From Ruminococcus sp. (GTDB taxonomy: Bacteria > Bacillota > Clostridia > Oscillospirales > Ruminococcaceae), in assembly GCA_017478965.1 (NCBI GenBank), contig JAFVCV010000006.1, positions 1-41,425 on the forward strand: a DNA stretch of 41,425 nt. Direction: 5' to 3'. A program made the position numbers and the translations under genes. Positions 33,086-41,374 of this stretch are shown here, piece by piece. Under the pieces are notes generated by a model. The model did not search any database. It was not told where the DNA came from and was given only the letters and a program-made list of their open reading frames with translations. Numbering within the stretch: the first letter of the stretch is position 1; each line of letters starts with the position of its first letter.

Positions 33086-34087
33086 ATGGACATCAGAAAA
33101 TATTGTGCATTGGCTTTTGCGATCCTTACCGCAGCGGGCTTTTCGGCCTGCGGCGTGCAGGAGGACAGCAGCGCAGAGAAGACCTCTTCCATCGAAAGCG
33201 TTTCAGCACCTGTGGAAAGTACGGAAGAAAGTCAGGAGCAGCAGGAAGAACAGGAGGGCAGCTATATGGAAAAATGTGAAGAGATGCTGGTAGAGCTGGA
33301 CCCATACGGCATCACCAAGGAGCGGGAGGGCGTGACCTATCCGGAGTTTGAAAAGCACTATTATTATTCAAACACCGCCGAGAGGGATACCCCGGTAAAT
33401 GTTCTTCTGCCGGCGGAATACAGCGAGGAAAAGGAGTATCCGGTGCTCTATATCCTTCACGGATACTGGGACAATGAGGACTGGATGGCCAGGGATCAGG
33501 TACATATAAGCACTATGCTGACAAACCTTATCGCTGACGGCTAGGCAGAGGAAATGATAGTGGTCCTGCCCTACAACTACACCAGCAAGGATATGCCCTA
33601 CTGCACGGGCATGGACGAGCAGAACACCCTGAACTACGACAATTTTGTAAACGACATGATGACGGACCTTATGCCCTTTATCGAGAGTGAATTCTCCTGC
33701 GCAAAGGGCAGGGAGAACACTGCGATAACAGGATTTTCCATGGGCGGCAGGGAGTCGCTTTTCATAGGCATCACCCATGCGGACAAGTTCGCATATATCG
33801 GTGCAGTGTGCCCGGCGCCGGGGCTTTGTGAGGGGGTAGGTTTCCCGCCGTTCCAGCTGAAAAAAGAGGAGATGGTCTTCGGTGATGACAAGCCCGATGT
33901 GCTGCTCATCAGCGGCTCCCTGGCTGACGGCGTAGTAGGGGATATGCCCAATCAGTATGACGGCGTTTTTACTGAGAACGGTGTTGAGCATATCTTCCAT
34001 CAGCTCACGGAAACGGCCCATGACGCCTCCAGCGTAACGCCCCACCTTTACAATTATCTGAGAATGATATTCAGAAAGGGAAAGTGA
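33086..34087 (+). pseudogene. Secreted lipoprotein esterase interrupted by an in-frame TAG
   Basis: One frame holds two halves of the same protein separated by a single TAG at 33542-33544 (codon 153). The first half has a signal peptide and lipobox ending at Cys22 (GFSACG), an acidic linker and the esterase start (NVLLPAEYSEEKEYPVLYILHGYW). The second continues IVVLPYNYTS and has the nucleophile in GFSMGG. The fold is the putative-esterase/FrmB type of alpha/beta hydrolase (feruloyl esterases, S-formylglutathione hydrolases). GGAGG before ATG 33086 supports the start. An ATG 33554 sits after the stop without a binding site. A Lys or Gln to TAG change best explains it; the protein as written is inactive unless the stop is read through. 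Confidence 0.85.
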
Positions 34088-34118
34088 GCGGCTGACCCTG
34101 ACCTGCCTTCTCCCCGGC

Positions 34119-34148
34119 TTGACAAGGGGCGGTAAAATGTGATATACT
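34119..34148 (+). promoter_or_regulatory. Promoter of the exonuclease/DUF1294 pair
   Basis: TTGACA (34119-34124) and TATACT (34143-34148) are separated by 18 bases. Confidence 0.65.
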
Positions 34149-34232
34149 TTATCTCGCAGGGCGGGCCGGAGGGCCTGTATCGTTCCTGACATGACGATCG
34201 CCCCGGGGCAGGGGATAGAAAAGGGAGTTCTG

Positions 34233-34805
34233 ATGGAAAGTAGACGAGACCTGAAAGGGAGGAGCCTGTTCTCTTTCCCGGAGGATTACACAGTAATAGA
34301 TATCGAGACTACCGGAATAAGCCCGGACAGCTGCGAGATAATCGAGATATCGGCGCTGAGGTGCCGGGGCCGGAGGGCCTGCGAAAGCTTTTCGACCTTA
34401 GTCAGGCCAAGGCGGCGCATCAGCAGGTTCATCACGGAGCTTACGGGGATAACCAACGGCATGGTGGCCGGTGCGCCGGACATCTCATCGGCTCTGAAAG
34501 GCTTTGCCGAGTTCGTGGGGGAGGATATCCTCATGGGCTACAATGTGAATTTTGATATCAATTTTCTTTACGACCATATGATGGCCTGTCACGGCAGGCC
34601 GGTGAGCAATGATTTTGTTGATGTGCTGAGGTTCTCCCGGCGGGCGGTGAAGGGGCTTTCGGACCACAAGCAGACCACGGTGGCTGCCCATTACGGCATC
34701 AATGTGGAGGGCGCACACCGGGCTTTGAAGGACTGCGAGATCTGCAATCAGTGCTATCTTAACCTTTTGCAGGAGAGCGCACTTGCCGGGGAAGTCAGGG
34801 TGTGA
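34233..34805 (+). CDS. DnaQ-like 3'-5' exonuclease
   Basis: The 190-residue protein has the DEDDh motifs: VIDIETTG (Asp23, Glu25) for ExoI, NVNFDINFLYDH for ExoII, and HRALKDCEIC for ExoIII. It removes nucleotides from 3' ends as in the DNA polymerase III epsilon chain or related repair nucleases. ATG 34233 is chosen for GGGAG six bases upstream; ATG 34191 has none. It is followed with a four-base overlap by a DUF1294 gene. Confidence 0.88.
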   Translation: MESRRDLKGRSLFSFPEDYTVIDIETTGISPDSCEIIEISALRCRGRRACESFSTLVRPRRRISRFITELTGITNGMVAGAPDISSALKGFAEFVGEDILMGYNVNFDINFLYDHMMACHGRPVSNDFVDVLRFSRRAVKGLSDHKQTTVAAHYGINVEGAHRALKDCEICNQCYLNLLQESALAGEVRV

Positions 34806-35116
34806 GCGGGGTGGAGTTTATAGAGAACATTCGCACCTTTGCCGCCGACCCCTGGCATATAGCGGCGGTGCTCATGGCGGTGAACACGGCGGTGTTCGTT
34901 CTTTACGGCATAGACAAGTCAAAGGCAAAGAGCAAGAAATGGCGGGTGCCTGAGAAGACGCTGCTGTGGGCGGCGGTGCTTGGGCCCATAGGCGCCCTGG
35001 CAGGTATGAGGGTGTTCAGGCACAAGACTAAAAAGCCTGTCTTTTTCATAACGGTGCCGCTGATATTCCTGGCCGAGGCGGCGGCAGCGGTGTATTTTAT
35101 CTTTATAAAAAACTAG
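34802..35116 (+). CDS. DUF1294 family small membrane protein
   Basis: The 104-residue protein has three hydrophobic segments and the DUF1294 pattern YGIDKSKAKSKKWRVPEKTLL followed by GPIGALAGMRVFRHKTKKP. The family's role is unknown. It starts at GTG 34802 inside the end of the exonuclease gene, so the two are translationally coupled. Confidence 0.88.
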   Translation: MSGVEFIENIRTFAADPWHIAAVLMAVNTAVFVLYGIDKSKAKSKKWRVPEKTLLWAAVLGPIGALAGMRVFRHKTKKPVFFITVPLIFLAEAAAAVYFIFIKN

Positions 35117-35149
35117 CGGACAGTCCACAGCGAACTGTCCGTTTTTTTT
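35117..35149. terminator. Terminator between convergent genes
   Basis: An 8-bp perfect stem CGGACAGT/ACTGTCCG (35117-35124, 35134-35141) runs into eight T (35142-35149). An A-run on its left side serves minus-strand transcripts less well. Confidence 0.88.
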
Positions 35150-35152
35150 GTG

Positions 35153-35668
35153 CTATTTTCTGTCTATCCCCCTGGGGAATTTCTTTATCATGAACTGGGC
35201 AGCCAGGCCAGTAAATGTTCCGGCTATGCAGCCCGAAAAGATCAGCATCGGCAGATAGGCGACCACGGCGGCGGTGCGCATGACTATGAGGGCGGCGGCG
35301 GTCTGACCGAGGTTGTGCAGCACTGCACCGAAAACGCTGGCTATCCATAGGTCTTTTTCGTCTATGTGCCTCTTGAGCACCGTCATGCCGGCTATGCAGA
35401 AGGCAGCTCCGGTCAGGCTGAAGGGCAGCACAGCGGGATTACCGCCGAATATCGCCCCCAGGAGCACTCTGGTCAGCACTATCAGGACGACTTCACCGCA
35501 GCTGAAGTGATATACGGCGTAGACGGTGATGATGTTGGCCAGGCCCAGCTTTACTCCCGGTATCGGGACCGGGGAGGGTATCTGCATCTCCACCACAAAA
35601 ATGATGAGGGCCAGGGCTGAAAGCAGCGCCAGCCTGGTGAGCCTTGCGGTCCTATCCTGCCGCTGCAT
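35153..35668 (-). CDS. Gx transporter family membrane protein (EetB-like)
   Basis: The 171-residue protein has about five membrane segments and the family pattern VPGVKLGLANIITVYA-like (here PIPGVKLGLANIITVYAVY) with GAIFGGNPAVLPFSLTGA. It belongs to the group annotated as heptaprenyl diphosphate synthase component I or Gx transporter. A family member, EetB, lies in the Listeria extracellular electron transfer locus. ATG 35668 is chosen for GGAAGGGGG upstream; it overlaps the NusG-II gene by 17 bases. It is the last gene of the redox operon. Confidence 0.88.
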   Translation of the reverse strand: MQRQDRTARLTRLALLSALALIIFVVEMQIPSPVPIPGVKLGLANIITVYAVYHFSCGEVVLIVLTRVLLGAIFGGNPAVLPFSLTGAAFCIAGMTVLKRHIDEKDLWIASVFGAVLHNLGQTAAALIVMRTAAVVAYLPMLIFSGCIAGTFTGLAAQFMIKKFPRGIDRK

Positions 35669-36017
35669 CAAGACCGCCCCCTTCCTTATACCTGATGACA
35701 AGGCGGTTGGGCAGACAGACTATAGGCCCGCCAGCCTTGCTGAGCCAGCCGGTCCTTATGCAGACGTGGTCGGGGCAGTCCGCCTCCCTGACGCAGATAT
35801 CTCCGCTGCTGATAACGACAGTGTTTTTTCTGCCCTCATATTCTATGACTATCTCCCGGTCTTTTTCCCTGTCAAGATCAATGGTGTAAAGTATCCTGCC
35901 GCCGCTTTCTATCTCAACAGTCCTGCCGTGGGGGCGAAGGTACATATAAGCTGTAGCCGCACCGCTGACGATGAACATTATTATAACGGCGCTCAGGAGC
36001 AGCTTTCTGTTAATCAC
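35652..36017 (-). CDS. NusG domain II-containing exported protein (EetA-like)
   Basis: The 121-residue protein has an N-terminal membrane anchor (5-27) and then a small beta domain with CVREADCPDHVC and GGPIVCLPNRLVI, characteristic of NusG-II-type exported proteins. The paired Cys might bind a cofactor or form disulphides. The same family accompanies EetB and ApbE in Gram-positive extracellular electron transfer loci, which supports a redox role. It overlaps the apbE gene by eight bases. Confidence 0.9.
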   Translation of the reverse strand: MINRKLLLSAVIIMFIVSGAATAYMYLRPHGRTVEIESGGRILYTIDLDREKDREIVIEYEGRKNTVVISSGDICVREADCPDHVCIRTGWLSKAGGPIVCLPNRLVIRYKEGGGLDAAAG

Positions 36018-37080
36018 GGCTCATCACCTCAGTTTCAAGGCCGGAAAATTCCTCATAGAGGCTCACTTCACCGGCTATGCCCTCGGTCATTATGAGCCTT
36101 CCGTCCTCTGTTATAAGTATCATATCGAAGTCTCCCCGCTCCCGCCAGAGCTTTTTTGCCCCCTCTTCCCCAAGGACGAACAGTGAGGTGGAAAGCCCGT
36201 CGCAGAGCCTGCCGCTCTTTCCTATGACCGTGGCGGAAAGTATGCCGTTTTTTGCCGGGTACCCGGTCTTTGGGTCAAGGATATGCCAGTATATCTCTCC
36301 GTCCCCGCCCTCAAAAAAACGCTCGTATCCTCCGGAGGTTATGACGCAGCAGTCCCTTACCTCCAGCTTTGCCACACTGCCTTCGCCCCAGGGACTTTTT
36401 ATGCCTATCTTCCAGGGGCTGCCGTCGGGCTTGGAGCCGATGACCTGGATATTCCCCCCCAGGTCCAGCAGGGCAGAGCTCACGCCGTTGGCCCTGAATA
36501 TCTCCGTTATGCGGTCCCCGGTCTCGCCCTTGCCCAAGGCGCCCAGGTCGATGCTCATTCCATCGGGCAAAACGGCGGCATTGCCGGAAAGCTCTATCCG
36601 GCTGCTGTCAACGTTCTTCAGAAGTTCACTGAGCCTTTCCTCAGAGGGTATCTTGTAGTCGCCGTTTGTGAACCCCCACTCGCTCAGTACAGGGTAAAGG
36701 GAAATGTCAAAGGCGCCCCCGGTCAGTTCATTGAGTTCCATTCCGAAGGCGATAAGTTCAGCGGTCTCATCGCTTATCTCTGCCGGCTCACCTCCGCTGT
36801 GGTCCAGCCTGTAGATCTCGCTGCCCTCGTCGGTGACTGACCATAGCTTTTCCAGTCTTTCCACCTCGTCCTTTGCCTGCGAAAGAGCTGCGGACTTCTG
36901 CCCGTCATAAGCGGTCAGCTGCATATAGGTGTCCATGGCGAACACGGATATGCTCTGAGGACCGCCGTCCTCCGCTGCGCTGACGGCGCTCTCACCGGCC
37001 TTTGAGCAGCCCGATGTCCATAGCATCGGCAAAAGCGCCAGCACTGCCGTCCCAAGAGAGACAGCTCTTGAAATAGCCAT
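36010..37080 (-). CDS. apbE: FAD:protein FMN transferase (ApbE), lipoprotein
   Basis: The 356-residue protein has a signal peptide and lipobox ending at Cys25 (LWTSGC), then the ApbE domain: MDTYMQLTAYD, IDLGALGKGETGDRI and the C-terminal ILDPKTGYPA. It cleaves FAD and links FMN to a Thr in exported proteins through a phosphoester bond. GGAGG before ATG 37080 supports the start. Its target is almost certainly the FMN-binding protein encoded directly upstream at 37110-38573. Confidence 0.95.
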   Translation of the reverse strand: MAISRAVSLGTAVLALLPMLWTSGCSKAGESAVSAAEDGGPQSISVFAMDTYMQLTAYDGQKSAALSQAKDEVERLEKLWSVTDEGSEIYRLDHSGGEPAEISDETAELIAFGMELNELTGGAFDISLYPVLSEWGFTNGDYKIPSEERLSELLKNVDSSRIELSGNAAVLPDGMSIDLGALGKGETGDRITEIFRANGVSSALLDLGGNIQVIGSKPDGSPWKIGIKSPWGEGSVAKLEVRDCCVITSGGYERFFEGGDGEIYWHILDPKTGYPAKNGILSATVIGKSGRLCDGLSTSLFVLGEEGAKKLWRERGDFDMILITEDGRLIMTEGIAGEVSLYEEFSGLETEVMSRD

Positions 37081-37109
37081 AAAAAGCCTCCTTCCGCAGG
37101 TCAGCCTGC

Positions 37110-38573
37110 TTACCTCAGAGCCTGTTCAAGACATTTTCTGACCGCCTTGATGATAGCCTCGGAGCTGTAGGTCGCCCCTGAAACGGCGTCTACATCATAG
37201 GTCTGGCAGTCTAAGATATCCTGCCCTATCAGCTCATAGGCCATGTCGAAATACTCCGTCTCTTCCTCGTCGGTGTAGGCAGAAATGTCTGTGATAAGGT
37301 CGTCTTCAATAGTTATAGTCACGTGTATATAGCCGTCATAACCGTAGGCCTTTGCCTCATAGGTGCCGTTTTCGTAAATGTACTCAGGCTCCGGCGGAGC
37401 GGCAGTGGTGGTCTCAGCTGTCGTGGTCACGGGCGGCTCCTCTCTGGGGGCCTCAGTCTCCGCCGGCTGGTCCTGTTCTTCATCAGAGTCATGAGGCTCT
37501 TCCTCAGGCTCCTCTTCTTCAGGCTGTTCCTCCTGCGGCTCTTCACTGCTGTCGCTCTCTGAGGAACTTTCAGATGAAGATAAAGAGCTGTCAGGCCCGG
37601 AAGAGCTGCTGTCCCCGGAGGAGGACAGGCTTTCTGCGCTTTCTGAACTGCTGTCATCCTGGGAGGAGCCGTCTAAAGAGGATGTGCTGCTCACAGTCTC
37701 TGAGCTGACAGAGCCGTCCGGGACGCTGACGGCGTCAGAACTGCTGTCCCGCCTGATGGAAAGAGACTTTGTGCCGGAAGCTTTCCTGGCGGCAGACGGC
37801 CTGTTCTCGGCTTTGCCATAGCTGCAAAAGGCTATGATCCCTGTCATCGCCGCTAAGCAGGCCATGCAGGCGACGTTGAGGGCGCTGCGGCTCTCAGGCT
37901 TTTTTGTTTTTACATAGTGCTTTCTCACCCTCAGCACCAGGTAAGCGCCCCACACAAGGGTGTATGCAAGGCAGCTGGTAAAATACCCCTTCATGCCGGC
38001 TCTGGCCCTTGGCAGGAATATTATCATAACATGGAGATAGATCAGCCCGTAGAACACATAGGCCGCCCTCTGGACCTTTTTCCAGGTCCGTGGGTCCATC
38101 TTCTTCCTTATCTTCCTGAAAGAGATAACTGTGAGCGGCAGCATTATCAGCGTCAGCGCTATGCACACCACGCAGGTCAGTACCAGCTCCGTTCCGGTGC
38201 GCAGCCTTGGGTCAGCAAGCCTTTTTATGTAGGTCACGCCGTAGTTTACGATGTGCGAAAGGGTAATGGAGGCGGCGAATATGGAAAGCTCCCCCCTGAC
38301 AGGCATCAGACGCTTTACTGCCCTGCTGCCGTCGGGAAGAACTCTCATGCCCATCACCACAGCCCATAAGGCCCCCGCCATTGCCCCTCCGGAGAAGATG
38401 CCCACAGCATAGGTCCTCAGAAAGGCGTTGTCAAGATGTCTGCCGGAAAGTACTGTCATTATCACCGAAAGAACGGTCCCGCCGATATAGAACGGCAACG
38501 GATGCTTTTTCAGCACCCCCGCACATAAAAACGAAAACGATACTGCGATCACCAGCGCTAACAAAAACAGCAT
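37110..38573 (-). CDS. Ferric-reductase-like membrane protein with FMN-binding domain
   Basis: The 487-residue protein has three parts. Residues 1-255 form a multi-helix membrane domain resembling ferric reductase-like/heme-binding transmembrane domains (HIVNYGVTYIKR and LIYLHVMIIF hold candidate heme His). Residues 260-400 are a Ser/Glu/Pro-rich linker. Residues 400-487 are an FMN-binding domain with the flavinylation motif DAVSGATYSS, Thr468 being the likely acceptor. It should carry electrons from the membrane to FMN outside the cell. It heads a four-gene minus operon with ApbE, NusG-II and Gx proteins. The start ATG 38573 has GAGG upstream. Confidence 0.88.
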   Translation of the reverse strand: MLFLLALVIAVSFSFLCAGVLKKHPLPFYIGGTVLSVIMTVLSGRHLDNAFLRTYAVGIFSGGAMAGALWAVVMGMRVLPDGSRAVKRLMPVRGELSIFAASITLSHIVNYGVTYIKRLADPRLRTGTELVLTCVVCIALTLIMLPLTVISFRKIRKKMDPRTWKKVQRAAYVFYGLIYLHVMIIFLPRARAGMKGYFTSCLAYTLVWGAYLVLRVRKHYVKTKKPESRSALNVACMACLAAMTGIIAFCSYGKAENRPSAARKASGTKSLSIRRDSSSDAVSVPDGSVSSETVSSTSSLDGSSQDDSSSESAESLSSSGDSSSSGPDSSLSSSESSSESDSSEEPQEEQPEEEEPEEEPHDSDEEQDQPAETEAPREEPPVTTTAETTTAAPPEPEYIYENGTYEAKAYGYDGYIHVTITIEDDLITDISAYTDEEETEYFDMAYELIGQDILDCQTYDVDAVSGATYSSEAIIKAVRKCLEQALR

Positions 38574-38607
38574 ATATTTACCTCTATCTATTTAGTATAA
38601 TAAATCA

Positions 38608-38636
38608 ATTATACTTTAATGTAAAAAAATTGTCAA
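38608..38636 (-). promoter_or_regulatory. Promoter of the flavin redox operon
   Basis: On the minus strand TTGACA (38631-38636) and TATAAT (38608-38613) are consensus with a 17-base spacer, 35 bases before the start codon. Confidence 0.85.
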
Positions 38637-38672
38637 TCGCCGTTATTTTGTTTTTACAGAATTTTAAGGCCA

Positions 38673-38694
38673 GGTTAGTTTGGCTTAACAAACC
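38673..38694. promoter_or_regulatory. 22-bp dyad, copy 1
   Basis: GGTTAGTT-N6-AACAAACC is an imperfect palindrome upstream of the redox-operon promoter. It shares length and arm sequence with copies at 38725 and 38799. Confidence 0.55.
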
Positions 38695-38724
38695 CCTAAT
38701 AATTCCAGCAATATGCACCAATAT

Positions 38725-38746
38725 GGTTAGTTACAACAAACTAAGT
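38725..38746. promoter_or_regulatory. 22-bp dyad, copy 2
   Basis: GGTTAGTT-N6-AACTAAGT lies 16 bases before the -35 box of the surface-protein promoter. TTAGTT/AACTAA arms are exact. Confidence 0.6.
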
Positions 38747-38762
38747 TCGTTGAAAAATACCT

Positions 38763-38791
38763 TTGACTTTAGTGACGTGATATGCTATGAT
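38763..38791 (+). promoter_or_regulatory. Promoter of the surface-protein gene
   Basis: TTGACT (38763-38768) and TATGAT (38786-38791) are 17 bases apart. The third dyad begins eight bases downstream. Confidence 0.75.
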
Positions 38792-38798
38792 GGATACT

Positions 38799-38820
38799 GT
38801 GTAGTTTGTTTAGACTAACG
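38799..38820. promoter_or_regulatory. 22-bp dyad, copy 3
   Basis: GTGTAGTT-N6-GACTAACG covers the expected transcription start of the surface-protein gene, a position typical for a repressor. Read on the other strand it is CGTTAGTC-N6-AACTACAC. Confidence 0.5.
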
Positions 38821-38882
38821 CATGAGCCGGCTGCGGATCACCCGGCTCATTATTACTGATTTGGTTTGAAAGGAGTGTTTCT

Positions 38883-40367
38883 ATGAAACACAAAAGGATC
38901 ATTGCTGCAGTCGCTGCCATGGCCACAGTACAGGGCCTTCTTTCGGTGAATGCTTTTGCAGCCGAAAACGACAGCTTCAGCGGTTATGTGCTGATGAACA
39001 TACCCTACAGTCAGTTCTATGCAGCTGACAGCGCTGAGGTCAGCGACGTTGACGCAGTTTCTTCAGCTACCAACAAGACCGGCAACTACAGCAAGGCCGG
39101 CGGCGCTTTCCACAGCGGCAAGACCGCAGAGGTGGACGAAAACGGCACAGTCTCGGTGGTCGGAAAGGACAACGGTTCCAAGGTGCAGGGCGTTACCTGG
39201 GCCGTGAAGGCAGACAGCCTGGAGGCGGTAAAAGCTCTTGGCGGCACAGAGATAACTGACAGCTCAAAGGTAACTACCGCCACGGCAGGCAAGGGCAAGG
39301 TAAGCTCAAATGAACTCAAGGGCTATCAGGCGCTCACCGAGGCTCCTGCATATTCCTACTATGTGCTTGACAAGGCTCCGGCCAACTATGTGGAGCTGGA
39401 CGGCACTTCATTCAAAAAGGGCACAGGCTCCTCCGGCGCAAAGTCTATAGATATAAGCGCTTCATACGGCACTAACTGGGGCGATATCCAGCTGAACCTG
39501 GGCGAAGCAGAGGACGCCGGCGACAAGATAGTTAACGCCATCGTTCTGACAACCTCCGACGGTACTTCCAGGGGTCTGTATCACCTCGACCAGATCTGGT
39601 CCTTTAACGATGTTGCCTGGAAAGTGGCCTCTACCTCTGGTCTGGACGGAAAGAAGATAACCGGCGTTCGTTATTACTGCTCTGTGAAGGACTCCGACCT
39701 TACCGACGATTCTGCGCCTGCGTATGAGAACTATGTTTATGACTATACTGTGGACCTGGACGTTCCTCAGGTGTATACCGGAGAGGTCAGCGGCAAGTTC
39801 AGGAACGAAAAGGCTCTTGAACTCAGCGGCCTTCCTGCCGATGTCAAGGACCTGAAGGCCAAGGTGTATTATACCACCGGCGGCAGAAATGCGTCATATA
39901 CCTACATCACCCCTGTGGAGGTAGACCCTCGTGACGATGATATCGACCCTGTTTTCGTTGATGTCGCTAACGGCAGGATAACCGTTGTCAAGGGCAGCGT
40001 CACCAACAAGGCCGGCACTACAGAGAGCTACGGCGAGCCTGTGGACGGCACGGACTATACCGTTGAACTGAGCGCCGGCAACTATATAATCAAGAAGTTC
40101 ACCGTGCATTATAACGCTGCGGAGAACGTTGAGGACAGCTCTGAGGTACCTGAAAGCTCCAGCACGGCTGACGGCTCATCAAGCTCCCAGACAGCTTCTT
40201 CAAGCTCATCTAGTTCATCGGGCAGCTCTTCCTCTTCATCCTCCAAATCTTCTCAGGCATCCAATGCCAATAACAACCCGGCTACAGGCTCCGCTGCAAC
40301 AGCCGTGGTGGGCATAGCAGTACTTGGCTGTGCTGCTGCGGTAGTTTCCAAGAAGAGGAAAAACTGA
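38883..40367 (+). CDS. Wall-anchored surface protein with SSAT motif (Tp47-like)
   Basis: The 494-residue protein has a signal peptide (cleavage near AFA-AEN, 27), a mature start GYVLMNIPYSQFYAAD and DVDAVSSATN (55-64), a pattern I associate with Tp47-like (Treponema 47-kDa lipoprotein) domains in Clostridia; that link is from memory and moderate. The DAVSSAT resembles the ApbE acceptor motif DAVSGAT of the neighbouring FMN protein, with Thr63 in the acceptor place. Residues 415-460 are a Ser-rich spacer, and the end is NPATG, a hydrophobic helix and KKRK, a sortase signal variant. AAAGGAG before ATG 38883 sets the start. It is divergent from the flavin redox operon and may share its regulator. 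Confidence 0.75.
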   Translation: MKHKRIIAAVAAMATVQGLLSVNAFAAENDSFSGYVLMNIPYSQFYAADSAEVSDVDAVSSATNKTGNYSKAGGAFHSGKTAEVDENGTVSVVGKDNGSKVQGVTWAVKADSLEAVKALGGTEITDSSKVTTATAGKGKVSSNELKGYQALTEAPAYSYYVLDKAPANYVELDGTSFKKGTGSSGAKSIDISASYGTNWGDIQLNLGEAEDAGDKIVNAIVLTTSDGTSRGLYHLDQIWSFNDVAWKVASTSGLDGKKITGVRYYCSVKDSDLTDDSAPAYENYVYDYTVDLDVPQVYTGEVSGKFRNEKALELSGLPADVKDLKAKVYYTTGGRNASYTYITPVEVDPRDDDIDPVFVDVANGRITVVKGSVTNKAGTTESYGEPVDGTDYTVELSAGNYIIKKFTVHYNAAENVEDSSEVPESSSTADGSSSSQTASSSSSSSSGSSSSSSSKSSQASNANNNPATGSAATAVVGIAVLGCAAAVVSKKRKN

Positions 40368-40444
40368 GCCTGCTGAAAGGCTATGACAAGAAAAAGTCCC
40401 TCGGTCATGCGAGTCAGCCGCAGGGAAGATACAGATCCTTTTAT

Positions 40445-40477
40445 GGCCCGGAAGGTCTTATGCCTTCCGGGCCTTTT
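40445..40477 (+). terminator. Terminator of the surface-protein gene
   Basis: A perfect 11-bp stem GGCCCGGAAGG/CCTTCCGGGCC (40445-40455, 40463-40473) is followed by TTTTGTTTAT. A smaller TCCCT/AGGGA hairpin lies upstream near 40397-40425. Confidence 0.9.
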
Positions 40478-40590
40478 GTTTATCCCGCATTTGCGGCTGC
40501 CGGCAGTTCAGTGTACCCGCCTTTGATACTGGCCGCTGCACCCGGCGGAGCTGTTTATCCTGACAATTGATGAAAAATGGTATCATACCC

Positions 40591-40619
40591 TTGCGGTCCC
40601 GTTAAATACGTGATATAAT
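40591..40619 (+). promoter_or_regulatory. Promoter of the last gene
   Basis: TTGCGG (40591-40596) and TATAAT (40614-40619) are 17 bases apart. About 128 leader bases follow; I see no recognisable element in them. Confidence 0.65.
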
Positions 40620-40754
40620 AAAGCCAGGCATAGGCCTTGCAGATGTTCATTTGTGCCTGTTATGAAGAGGATCCTATATCTAACGGAGCCTTATTCTATC
40701 ATGCAACAAATGTGAGGAGCCGACAGGTCAAGAGATTGAGCGGGGGATGGTCTT

Positions 40755-41279
40755 ATGGATGAAAATGTCGGGATAAAAGCAAAAATTTTTTGTGTGTTAC
40801 TGATCTTATCAATGTCTGCGGTGTGTTTTCTGGCTGCGTGGTACAAATTCGGTCAATATAACGATCTGATTGAAAACTGTACATCAGAAGTCACCGGGGT
40901 AGTCACGGATATATGCCATGGCAGTATATATTATCAATATGGGGAGAGATATCTGAAGAAAACCTCCCGGACCGCCGCCCAAAGACTTTATATGACTATA
41001 GAGGTCAATACAGATCCTGCATCAGATGGCAGCTTCAAACAAAAAACTTTGTATGAAACAGCTGATGAAACGAAAGTTGGCCAGGAGGTGACGATACACT
41101 ATTCACCTGATGATCCTGATCTTTATTATCTTAATGAGAAGGTCTGTGATGACCGTATCACAGGGATCGTCGTCGCTGTGATAGGAGTATTTGTATTTAT
41201 AGGTGCGGTCTTGCTGACAGTCTTTTTTGTCAGGAACAGTCACTGGAAGGCTGCTGAAAAGAAAGCTGGGCCTATCTGA
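40755..41279 (+). CDS. DUF3592-like membrane protein
   Basis: The 174-residue protein has membrane helices at about 9-29 and 136-161 around an exported beta-rich domain with VTGVVTDI and VGQEVTIHYSPDDPDLYYL, the usual DUF3592 pattern. The function of the family is unknown. GGGGGATGG before ATG 40755 is the binding site. It is a single-gene unit with its own promoter and terminator. Confidence 0.75.
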   Translation: MDENVGIKAKIFCVLLILSMSAVCFLAAWYKFGQYNDLIENCTSEVTGVVTDICHGSIYYQYGERYLKKTSRTAAQRLYMTIEVNTDPASDGSFKQKTLYETADETKVGQEVTIHYSPDDPDLYYLNEKVCDDRITGIVVAVIGVFVFIGAVLLTVFFVRNSHWKAAEKKAGPI

Positions 41280-41342
41280 CCTGCCCCGGCGCATGAGCGC
41301 TATACGGTCTGCTGCATACGGCTTTGTTATATATATTACAAG

Positions 41343-41374
41343 AAAAAGCACTTGCTGATCGGCAGGTGCTTTTT
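41343..41374. terminator. Bidirectional terminator near the window end
   Basis: A 13-bp stem (41343-41355 with 41362-41374, one G·U) has five A on the left and five T on the right, so it can stop transcription from both sides. Confidence 0.85.

Noticed and set aside
33072-33293. A 73-codon ORF overlapping the esterase start
   Set aside because: Its frame begins at the ATG inside the esterase ribosome binding site and its product is low-complexity shadow sequence.
33542-33544. TAG reassigned as a sense codon
   Set aside because: Several apparently intact genes in the window end in TAG (for example 12369 and 28660), so general recoding is unlikely.
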